Shown: piece after piece, positions 31,342 to 37,834 of the stretch
Layout of the letters: every line of letters starts with the position of its first letter
Numbering within the stretch: position 1 is the stretch's first letter
NCBI GenBank assembly: GCA_964584135.1
Contig: CAZOYN010000002.1
Location: 1 to 40,234 of the forward strand
Length of the DNA stretch: 40,234 bases
From: CAZOYN01 sp964584135
GTDB taxonomy: Bacteria > Patescibacteriota > Saccharimonadia > Saccharimonadales > UBA4665
Direction: 5' to 3'
The notes under the pieces: generated by a model
Told to the model about the DNA's origin: nothing
The model's database searches: none
Seen by the model: the letters and a program-made list of their open reading frames with translations, nothing else
Position numbers and translations under genes: made by a program

Positions 31342-32214
31342 CTATCGCCACTGCCAACTACTGGCAATGCCCAGCAGGGCCGTCTGCATAGCAGCGGAAT
31401 CGTCAGGCGTACCACCGCTGAGGGCCAGGCTGGCCACCAAGCCTTGGTGTTGCAAGTAGAGCACCTTACTGAAGTTAAAGCCCGAGCTTTTATCGCTAAA
31501 CACGTGGACCATAGCGCCGTTGACGCTTACAAGGTCATCGGTGAAGCGGTCGGGGGTTACCGAACGGAAGTGGTACGAACCATCGTCATTTACATTACCG
31601 CTGGGTAGTGATTCAATCTGGATAGCCAGTTGCCAAGCCAGCACCTGGTGCCTTACAAAGATATAGTTTTCGAGTATGGGCTGGCGCGGCGGATCGGTAT
31701 GGCTCTGGCTAAAGTAGTCGCTATAGCTAAACCTAAAACGTTGGCCGTTAAAGTGTACTAGCTGTGGTGCCGGTGAGTTAGGCTGGACTTGTGATGTATC
31801 TAAAGTCCCCTGGCTGGAGGTGTTGAATGAGCGCACCAGCCAGACGGCCACTACAGCTGCTACCAGCACGGACATGCCGCCGGCGATTGCCAGTGTGCGG
31901 CGCCTGGCATACGGTTTGGTTTTTGACAGCGGGCTTGGCTTAGGTTTGCTAGTGGCGGTTGGCATAAAATACGTCTGCAGGCAATAGGCAAAGGCCGCCA
32001 GCACCAGTGCGGCTTGCCCCACTATCAGCACCTTGTCGCCAAGCCTCACGAACTTTATCAGCAACAGACCCAAGCCGAGCAGTAAGAGTATGAAGTGCCG
32101 CCGGCTGATCTGGCCCGGCCGGCCACTGCCGGCGTGACGGCTGGCCAGCATGAACTTAGCCGATACGACACCAAAAAAAGCCAAAACCATCACATTTATA
32201 ATAAGCGTAACCAT
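31342..32214 (-). CDS. Polytopic membrane protein with extracytoplasmic C-terminal domain
   Basis: The start at ATG 32214 (MVTLIINVMVLAFF) is chosen because CATAAT ends 7 nt upstream; a TTG at 32259 is the longer option. The 290 residues have three N-terminal membrane helices (VTLIINVMVLAFFGVVSA, HFILLLLGLGLLLIKFV, VLIVGQAALVLAAFAYCL) and a basic loop. A fourth helix (LAIAGGMSVLVAAVVAVWLV) precedes an external domain of about 150 residues (LVHFNGQRFRFSYSDYFSQS to ASSWQWR). No family is recognised. It heads the leftward surface block. Confidence 0.7.
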   Translation of the reverse strand: MVTLIINVMVLAFFGVVSAKFMLASRHAGSGRPGQISRRHFILLLLGLGLLLIKFVRLGDKVLIVGQAALVLAAFAYCLQTYFMPTATSKPKPSPLSKTKPYARRRTLAIAGGMSVLVAAVVAVWLVRSFNTSSQGTLDTSQVQPNSPAPQLVHFNGQRFRFSYSDYFSQSHTDPPRQPILENYIFVRHQVLAWQLAIQIESLPSGNVNDDGSYHFRSVTPDRFTDDLVSVNGAMVHVFSDKSSGFNFSKVLYLQHQGLVASLALSGGTPDDSAAMQTALLGIASSWQWR

Positions 32215-32298
32215 TGCCGCTATTATGACATACCCGAAACGGCTGGGAGAGTCGGACAACTTGCAATTTATTACATATATGGGCTAATCTATACAGGT

Positions 32299-33102
32299 AT
32301 GAGAGGTTCAAGACTTCCAAGTGCCGTCCCTTTGCCAGAAGTGCCCCGTTACACCGAAGAGGTCGTTTTTGGTAACTTAGGATTGCCCCAAGGTTTTGAT
32401 GACGAGCGCCTCCTGGTTAACCTGCGTGGTTTACAACGCGTACAAGCCGTAGCCGGGCTCGGCACTATTAGCATTGTTGGCACTACTGGAGAAAGTTATC
32501 AGACCGACCTCAACATTAGCGGTTGGGATTCCCAAGGTACAGCTGTCAGTAGCGGCGTCGCCAAGCGCCAGAAGCAGCCGCTTGCACACGGCAATCTTCG
32601 TTTCCCAAACCCTCAAAGCACACTTTTTGGCCTGCCTGACCTAACCATCAAGGTTAATAACTCAGAAGTAGACGAACGTATTAGTGAAGGTGACTTTAAA
32701 AAAGGTTTGCTGGATCCCTACGCCCGAGCTAAATACTTAAATGGGGCGATTAAGTCTGGGTTAGCCGAGGCGAGCCGGGACGCTAACATTGATTGGATGA
32801 AGGCTAAACTTACCTTTCGTTACTATGGCCTATTCGGAGGCGGCATTACCTTACTTGGGGGCAGCCCCGATCGGGTATTCACGGCGGCAGCCGTATTCGG
32901 CCCGGTCATTGTAAACGTAGCCATATTAAGAGAAGTAACCTTCAGAAATATTGGCCAAAAAGCTGAAGATAAAGACATAAAATCAGACTTCTCAATTTGG
33001 AAGCAATTTCGACAGAGTCTGGCGGTTGGCCTAGCAATTGATAGGTGGGTTGCAGGAGCTGGCCTAGCCAAAGCCACCAAAGTTATTAGGGCGCGACGCT
33101 AA
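32299..33102 (+). CDS. Hypothetical protein, 267 aa
   Basis: The ATG at 32299 follows an AATCT/TATAC-rich stretch (32284-32295) with no room for a leader. The product begins MRGSRLPSAVPLPEVPRYTE and has a basic/polar middle. It ends with two Gly/Ala-rich moderately hydrophobic stretches (YYGLFGGGITLLGGSPDRVF, LAVGLAIDRWVAGAGLAKAT) and a basic tail (KVIRARR). The N-terminal opening is loosely like that of the decayed gene at 36772. No family is recognised. It is divergent from the surface block. Confidence 0.65.
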   Translation: MRGSRLPSAVPLPEVPRYTEEVVFGNLGLPQGFDDERLLVNLRGLQRVQAVAGLGTISIVGTTGESYQTDLNISGWDSQGTAVSSGVAKRQKQPLAHGNLRFPNPQSTLFGLPDLTIKVNNSEVDERISEGDFKKGLLDPYARAKYLNGAIKSGLAEASRDANIDWMKAKLTFRYYGLFGGGITLLGGSPDRVFTAAAVFGPVIVNVAILREVTFRNIGQKAEDKDIKSDFSIWKQFRQSLAVGLAIDRWVAGAGLAKATKVIRARR

Positions 33103-33173
33103 ATATAGCCACCCTGCTTATGGAGCATAAACGAGACTGAAGCTCGAGCCTTTGTTTTTACAGATGTGTTTGT

Positions 33174-33179
33174 TATAAT
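33174..33179 (+). promoter_or_regulatory. -10 element of tRNA-Gly
   Basis: TATAAT at 33174-33179 with TTGTTT (33152-33157) 16 nt upstream as -35. The tRNA begins 13 nt after the -10. Confidence 0.6.
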
Positions 33180-33192
33180 TTAACGCTGTTAC

Positions 33193-33269
33193 GCGAGTGT
33201 AGCTCAGTTGTTTAGAGCGCTTCCTTGCCAAGGAAGAGGTCGAGAGTTAGAGTCTCTTCACTCGCACCA
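33193..33269 (+). tRNA. tRNA-Gly (GCC) with unusual D and T loops
   Basis: The acceptor GCGAGTG pairs with CACTCGC, with A and CCA encoded. The anticodon stem-loop CTTCC-TTGCCAA-GGAAG has anticodon GCC. The D loop AGTTGTTTA has G18 but U19 instead of the near-universal G19. The T loop TTAGAGT has A56 instead of C56. The two changes restore a Watson-Crick 19:56 pair, so the elbow contact is kept in altered form. All stems are intact, so the gene is not decaying. Confidence 0.93.
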
Positions 33270-33282
33270 AGATGACACCTAG

Positions 33283-33310
33283 AAAAGCTCCCTTGACAAG
33301 GAACTTTTTA
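33283..33310 (+). terminator. Probable intrinsic terminator after tRNA-Gly
   Basis: AAAAG and CTTTT flank an inner CCTT-GAC-AAGG stem with one mismatch and one bulge, followed by CTTTTTATTTA. It lies 13 nt after the CCA end. Confidence 0.6.
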
Positions 33311-33433
33311 TTTATTGATCGGACGCGCGGTTTTAACCTACGTCCTGTGAACTAGACCTAACGAGACAAAATGGCCCATTTTACAGATTGAAACGACGGT
33401 TATAACCAAATTATCGAATAGTTTGTCCGGTGC

Positions 33434-33439
33434 TACAAT
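33434..33439 (+). promoter_or_regulatory. Extended -10 (TGcTACAAT) of the HEPN cassette
   Basis: TACAAT ends 6 nt before the ATG at 33446 and is preceded by TGC, giving an extended -10 at leaderless spacing. Confidence 0.6.
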
Positions 33440-33445
33440 AGCCTT

Positions 33446-34129
33446 ATGAGTGACGAATTTTCAGTTCTCAAAGAACGTATTGAGCGCTTACGTAAGATAC
33501 ACCTTAAAGCGATAGGTGCGTTCAATGCATTTGAACAACTTCAGGAATTCCGGGCACCTAATTTAATCGGCGAAGAGCTAGCCCATAAACATGCACAGGC
33601 AGTAGGTGTGTATAAGGGCTTCTTTAATGTTGCTGAGAATGCTTTGAATACAGAGCTACATATTGCCGTTGCTAAGCTGTTTGACTCACACAAAGACGCT
33701 CTTCATATCGAGAAATTAGTTAATTATGCAGAACAAAATCAAAGAACTATATCAGCCAGACAACAAGCGAGTTTAGACGAAGATGCAGAATATTCTTCGG
33801 AGCTTGCAAAAGTCTACGAGGGACTGAGCAGGGATGATCTGCTTGAAATAAAAAGTAGCCTTGAGTCTGCCGGCGATAAAATAGCTCGATTAAAGGATGT
33901 GCGTGATAAAGAGGTTGCTCATGTTGATGTTAAAAAACAAGAGAATTTAAAATACTTAACATATGAAGAGTTTGCAGAGCTCATAGAATTATCGAAAAAA
34001 ATTCTTAATCTAATATCGAAAAAACTTTACGGCGACATAGCGTGGTTTGAGCTATACAAAGAGCAAGTCGTAGAAGGTTCGCAGTTATTATTAAGACTTG
34101 TCGCAAAGTCTGAAGGCATTGATAGCTAG
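33446..34129 (+). CDS. HEPN domain protein, AbiU2-like
   Basis: This 227-residue, entirely helical soluble protein contains RLKDVRDKEVAHVDVKK near residues 148-164. Arg153-x5-His159 fits the HEPN R-x(4-6)-H ribonuclease motif in the RDKEVAHxD form seen in AbiU2-type HEPN proteins. Two helices surround it, as in the four-helix HEPN fold (YKGFFNVAENALNTELHIAV before, LTYEEFAELIELSKKILNLI after). HEPN proteins of this type act as RNases in abortive-infection and toxin-antitoxin systems. A membrane protein follows after 8 nt and a third gene 36 nt further on. There is no nucleotidyltransferase (MNT) antitoxin nearby, which makes the context unusual. Confidence 0.65.
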   Translation: MSDEFSVLKERIERLRKIHLKAIGAFNAFEQLQEFRAPNLIGEELAHKHAQAVGVYKGFFNVAENALNTELHIAVAKLFDSHKDALHIEKLVNYAEQNQRTISARQQASLDEDAEYSSELAKVYEGLSRDDLLEIKSSLESAGDKIARLKDVRDKEVAHVDVKKQENLKYLTYEEFAELIELSKKILNLISKKLYGDIAWFELYKEQVVEGSQLLLRLVAKSEGIDS

Positions 34130-34137
34130 GATATAAA

Positions 34138-34959
34138 ATGAAAGACAGAATAATTTACTTTGCTTCTGCCATAGGACTGCTGATTATTATGGTTTTCGCC
34201 GTTAGCACGGTGATACTGACAGTTAATGATGGCTTTAAGACAGTAGCCAATAACGAAGCGTTTGTTAGTGCGTTTGCCGGAGCATTCTTTACTTTTATAT
34301 TAGTGAAATTTGCTGAGCTCGGTACAAGATTACGCAATGTCGAGAAAGACAACTTGCAAGGGCTTGTTGCTATTAATCATACACTTATGGGACACATGAA
34401 TCAGATTAGTAATGCGGATTTTGTAGCTAAGGATATTATTGCCACATACGAGAAGACTACCTCTGCAACGGAACCAATAGCCATCAACTTCAACTTCTTT
34501 AAATCAATACCTTTTGAGCCTGAAACACTCAAGGTAATTCGTAACACTAAGTTTCTAAACGAAGTCTATAGTTACTACGCTGACACGGAAAAGCTAAACG
34601 ATAGTATGATGGCACTGCAAAAGTTCATAGATGCCATCACCAACGGTCTAATTGGTGGCAATCTTAGCCGCACCGATTATTTGCAGAATGCACCGTTACT
34701 TAGTGAGAAAACCAAAGAGTTGCGTAAGTTCATAAAACACTCTTTAAAAGAAGCCGAGCGATTAACTGCCCTTGACCGCTTACTACTAAAGCATCGTAGT
34801 GTTTTATGGCGTTTGGCTGTCAATATCCGCACCTTCGATGAGTATTCCAAAAAGGTCAACGAGGATTTCGAGTCAGAGATGAACGTTATTAAGCAAGAGA
34901 TAGCTGAAACTTCTGCCAAAAGTCGTGCTGAAATAGAGTCAATAGTTAAAGAGAAATGA
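34138..34959 (+). CDS. Two-TM membrane protein with long coiled coil, partner of HEPN gene
   Basis: The 273 residues begin with two membrane helices (IIYFASAIGLLIIMVFAVST and FVSAFAGAFFTFILVKFAEL) joined by a short outside loop. A cytoplasmic helical domain of about 210 residues follows, ending in a coiled coil (NEDFESEMNVIKQEIAETSA to VKEK). Membrane hairpin plus cytoplasmic sensor is a shape found in effectors and sensors of phage defence, but no named family is recognised. It starts 8 nt after the HEPN gene and surely shares its message. Confidence 0.7.
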   Translation: MKDRIIYFASAIGLLIIMVFAVSTVILTVNDGFKTVANNEAFVSAFAGAFFTFILVKFAELGTRLRNVEKDNLQGLVAINHTLMGHMNQISNADFVAKDIIATYEKTTSATEPIAINFNFFKSIPFEPETLKVIRNTKFLNEVYSYYADTEKLNDSMMALQKFIDAITNGLIGGNLSRTDYLQNAPLLSEKTKELRKFIKHSLKEAERLTALDRLLLKHRSVLWRLAVNIRTFDEYSKKVNEDFESEMNVIKQEIAETSAKSRAEIESIVKEK

Positions 34960-34995
34960 TTCCTCTAGACCGAATGAAAAAGGCGATCTGTTCTT

Positions 34996-35829
34996 ATGAA
35001 AATGAATGACGTACAGGGTCAGCTTGCTCGGCTAAAAAGAGCTGATGATCTCGGTATAGAAATCTCTGAAAGTATTCAATCGTGGTCGAAAAAGAATTTA
35101 GATGCTCGTGTCGTAATAAATAATGATCGTAAAGGTTGGTATTTAGAGTTACTGGTTAAGAATGATCCCCCTATCGACGAGTTGAGTATGCTATTCAGCG
35201 ACGCTATTGGTCAGCTAAGAAATACATTGGATAACTTTGCGTATTCAGTCTTAACGCCCTTGGCTGTTGATAATACAAAATACAACCCCAAGCTAGTTAA
35301 ATTTCCTATTGTTGCCGAAGAATCCAAGTGGGAAAAAGCAAGTAAGTCTATAAAGCACATACCAGAGCCATATTTTTCAAGAATTAAGAACGCACAACCT
35401 TTCGTAGCCAATTCGTTTCTCGGTCCAAATGAGATGGATGGCTTAACAGTATTACAATTACTAAGCAACGCTGACAAACATAATTTACAGATAATACCTC
35501 ACTTAAATACGACTGAAATAAACCATGAGATTAAAATAGAGTTTGCAACATTACACGATGCGAACATAAGTACCCCACCGAAAATAGAGATTCTTGCGCC
35601 AGTATTTAAAAATGGCGCACATTTAGTTAAGGGCGAAACAAAAGGTAAAATCACGTCAGTCGAAAACCACGTTAACGTGACTTCGCGCGTGATGATTAAG
35701 ATTAACCAAGACCAAGCTGGCATTACACATATTCTGGCTGGTTTATGGGAGTATGTTGCAAAGTTATTAGTGAATATTGCTGATTTGCCACCTCGCGAAT
35801 TTGAAAAGTGGGCGAACAACCTTAAATAA
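34996..35829 (+). CDS. Uncharacterised protein with LRNTLDNFAY / NADKHN motifs
   Basis: The 277 residues are soluble. DAIGQLRNTLDNFAYSVL (near residue 75) and LTVLQLLSNADKHNLQI (near residue 155) match, by eye, a widespread uncharacterised family in which an LRxxLDHLA helix and a DKH motif recur; that pattern is reminiscent of HEPN-like helical bundles. The C-terminal third is beta-rich and then helical (WEYVAKLLVNIADLP). It stands 36 nt after the membrane protein on the same strand, forming a three-gene cassette with the HEPN gene. A second in-frame ATG at 35002 is possible. Confidence 0.6.
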   Translation: MKMNDVQGQLARLKRADDLGIEISESIQSWSKKNLDARVVINNDRKGWYLELLVKNDPPIDELSMLFSDAIGQLRNTLDNFAYSVLTPLAVDNTKYNPKLVKFPIVAEESKWEKASKSIKHIPEPYFSRIKNAQPFVANSFLGPNEMDGLTVLQLLSNADKHNLQIIPHLNTTEINHEIKIEFATLHDANISTPPKIEILAPVFKNGAHLVKGETKGKITSVENHVNVTSRVMIKINQDQAGITHILAGLWEYVAKLLVNIADLPPREFEKWANNLK

Positions 35830-35859
35830 TGAACTCGCATAGAAGGTTATAATCCTTGA

Positions 35860-36004
35860 CCTGGTTAGATACTAGCAGGACCGTACCTCTCACGGTAACT
35901 CCTTAAGGCAGTTACACTTTGGCTAATAATGCCGCACCAAATTGACCCAAACAATTTTGAAACAGTATAGTTTCAAACAAAAGAGCCCATCAGGCTCTTG
36001 TTTG
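35860..36004 (+). ncRNA. Candidate small RNA, promoter to terminator with no ORF
   Basis: A perfect TATAAT (35848-35853) has no open frame downstream. The following 145 nt contain consecutive hairpins: ACCGT-ACCTCTC-ACGGT, AACT...AGTT around CCTTAAGG, and TTGAAAC-AGTATA-GTTTCAA. They end in a strong terminator-like stem before the next gene. Coding content is absent in all frames. It may instead be an unused promoter, so the call is tentative. Confidence 0.35.
35974..36004. terminator. Terminator-like hairpin, possibly bidirectional
   Basis: CAAACAA-AAGAGCC-CATCA-GGCTCTT-GTTTG forms a 12-14 bp stem with a 5-nt loop and A/T-rich ends on both sides. It sits two bases before the -10 of the next gene. 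Confidence 0.7.
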
Positions 36005-36005
36005 G

Positions 36006-36011
36006 TATACT
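36006..36011 (+). promoter_or_regulatory. -10 element TATACT, leaderless spacing
   Basis: TATACT ends 9 nt before ATG 36021 and starts directly after the hairpin. Confidence 0.6.
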
Positions 36012-36020
36012 TTTATCAAT

Positions 36021-36521
36021 ATGGAAAAGCCAGAAGTTAGATTACTCATCACCGGTGGCACGATTGACGATGTAGATTACGACAAAGAAGAATACGCACC
36101 GATAAGCAGAGATTCTTTTATCCCAAGTTTGTTAAGACAATCCAGAGTAAGACTGAGGTATGAATATGAGATTATACTTCAGAAAGATAGCCGATTTATA
36201 ACAGATGAAGATGTACAGCTAATTTTGGGAAAATGCCAGGCATCTCAAGAAAGTAAAATACTAATTACACACGGGACTTATACGTTAGCTAAAACAGCAA
36301 AGGCACTCGGTGCTTTAAATCTCCCTAAAACAATAGTGCTATTTGGTTCCATGGTTCCAATTAACCATGATGATTCAGATGCACTTTTCAATCTCGGTAA
36401 TGCGTTTATGGCAGTGCAGCTATTACCTCAAGGTGTTTATGTCGTTTCAAACGGCAAAATTTTTAATTGGGACAATGTCAGAAAGAACGATGAAGGTAAG
36501 TTCTTTGAGCCGGAAAGATAA
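36021..36521 (+). CDS. Single-domain L-asparaginase-like protein
   Basis: These 166 residues correspond only to the N-terminal domain of type I/II asparaginases, normally about 330 residues. Landmarks are LLITGGTIDD with catalytic Thr14, ILITHGTYTLAKTAKAL with Thr86, IVLFGSMVPINHDDSDALFN, and VRKNDEGK, where Lys155 fits the catalytic Lys. The Asp that follows the second Thr (HGTD) is Tyr87, so the classical Thr-Lys-Asp triad is incomplete. There is no C-terminal domain after the stop. It may be a divergent amidase or a nucleotide/amino-acid binding protein. Confidence 0.75.
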   Translation: MEKPEVRLLITGGTIDDVDYDKEEYAPISRDSFIPSLLRQSRVRLRYEYEIILQKDSRFITDEDVQLILGKCQASQESKILITHGTYTLAKTAKALGALNLPKTIVLFGSMVPINHDDSDALFNLGNAFMAVQLLPQGVYVVSNGKIFNWDNVRKNDEGKFFEPER

Positions 36522-36657
36522 GCTGACGATGGGTTAAAATAATAAATCACTCGATAGATTAAATAGCCCAACAAGATTTTTTAACTTTTGACTGTCACAA
36601 TGTTCAACGGCAGCCGTTTGCAATGCGTCAACGATATTGCACCAAAAGGGCATTATC
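36522..36657 (+). other. Gap upstream of terminator, possible small RNA
   Basis: No ORF is supported. AACGGC-AG-CCGTT and GCAAT...ATTGC hairpins (36606-36650) stand before the terminator at 36658. The stretch could be the 3' UTR of the preceding gene or a separate short RNA; TTGACT and CACAAT near 36587-36600 are too close to be a proper promoter. Confidence 0.3.
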
Positions 36658-36680
36658 GGACGCTCCGGCGTCCTTTTTTT
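36658..36680 (+). terminator. Rho-independent terminator
   Basis: A perfect GGACGC-TCCG-GCGTCC stem-loop is followed by seven T. It is the clearest intrinsic terminator in the window. Confidence 0.9.
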
Positions 36681-36756
36681 GGAGCTTAAGGCAAGTGGCC
36701 TGTTAACACAAACGAAGCTACAGGCCTTATGGACTTGAATTTAGGTAGTTTTATAT

Positions 36757-36762
36757 TATAAT
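36757..36762 (+). promoter_or_regulatory. -10 element TATAAT, leaderless spacing
   Basis: TATAAT ends 9 nt before ATG 36772, the start of the decayed gene. Confidence 0.6.
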
Positions 36763-36771
36763 TGCTTAAAT

Positions 36772-37777
36772 ATGAGAATAGGTCCCGAATTACAGTTTGA
36801 TTTCCCTCGCACAGACGGCTCCAGCCCAGAAGAGTTAGAAGGTGTGAGCATGGCTTACCACTATTCCTTTCGACTGGGGGGGGGCGTTACAAGTATCAGA
36901 GCTGGCTCACCAGAATTCAGGCCTCATACCGTTAGTGCTAGTCGAACAAGGCCCAAGCCCGAACCTGGTAATTGACCCGACTGACAAGCCAAAGGTCCGC
37001 ATTTCGGTACTTGACGTCTCTGAAATGCCTTCCGAGGAGCAAGAGGCAGTCCCTCCTGGGGTAATACCTATAGCTGTTAACTGCCACATTAAACTCGGCC
37101 TATTAGATTTGCAAGTTGGGGTAAGCGACAAAGCGCAAGCAGTTAATGGTTTGGTTGATAATACCAAGCAAGAATTATCAGCTGGACTGCCCTATCGGTT
37201 AGATGAAGACGACTTACCGAGAGGTTTGGAAGGTCAACCGCTGAGGGAGAAGCTTGATAACGAGCTGCCTCAAATACTATCCCATGGCATGACCGAAGCT
37301 GTTTGGAAGACCTTGACAGCGACTACGGAGCGTTATTATTTAATGAGGGCCGATAATGCGTTTGTACGCCGGCGTATTGACCTCGGCCGGTAAGTTTTAC
37401 TAGCCAATAGCGGCTTCTTTGGCTTTTCTCTAGTCCTTGAGCGCCCCCTGCTCGGGATGGCTGCGGGGGCTCTCAGCTGGCTAATGGCCCAACGCCAGAC
37501 AAATCTGGAAACAGCCCGCTATCTAGGCAGTCAGGCAGAACGCGAGCAAGATGCCTCGATGTTAGGGGGGCTAATGGCAGCCATGGTCTGTACATCTGTT
37601 CATGAGGCCTATTGTGCGCAGCACTTCGAAGAGAGCATTCTTGGTAAAGCCTGAAAAAATCTGCAGCAAGCACATACTTTAATTTGTAAGGGGGATCATG
37701 AAAAAACGTTCAAGGAAGGCGAAGACTATTTTGACTATAAGACCGACTTTAACCCTTTTGCGATAAAGCAAGTATAA
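36772..37777 (+). pseudogene. Decayed or phase-variable gene: G9 frameshift plus two in-frame stops
   Basis: The frame from ATG 36772 (MRIGPELQFDFPRTDG) is good up to MAYHYSFRLGG at a run of nine G. Removing one G joins it to the frame reading ALQVSELAHQNSGLIPLVLV and onward to FVRRRIDLGR before TAA (37391-37393), an intact length of 206 codons. That same frame then continues without shift as VLLANSGFFGFSLVLERPLL and MAAGALSWLMAQ to TGA (37652-37654), and again as KNLQQAHTLICKGDHEKTFK and GEDYFDYKTDFNPFAIKQV to TAA at 37775-37777. Coding-like sequence across three interruptions suggests a former protein of about 335 residues. The alternative is a 206-residue gene with a slippery tract plus a separate small gene at 37457-37654 (65 residues). 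No family is recognised. Confidence 0.6.
36876..36884 (+). repeat. G9 homopolymer at the frame break
   Basis: Nine consecutive G in an AT-rich neighbourhood lie exactly where the reading frame breaks. G8 would restore it. This is either a homopolymer sequencing/assembly error or a slipped-strand phase-variation tract. Confidence 0.8.
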
Positions 37778-37834
37778 GTAAACACGGTGTGCTCATACGT
37801 TATCAGTATGCTTTATCAACGATGTCTTCAACGT

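Noticed and set aside
37699..37767. A 22-codon frame MKKRSRKAKTIL behind GGGGG
   Set aside because: The overlapping frame in phase with the decayed gene reads as much better protein (EGEDYFDYKTDFNPF), so the basic peptide is probably a shadow.
36772..37777. Stop-codon recoding explaining the interrupted frame
   Set aside because: One interruption is TAA and TGA ends many intact genes here, so UGA recoding does not fit.
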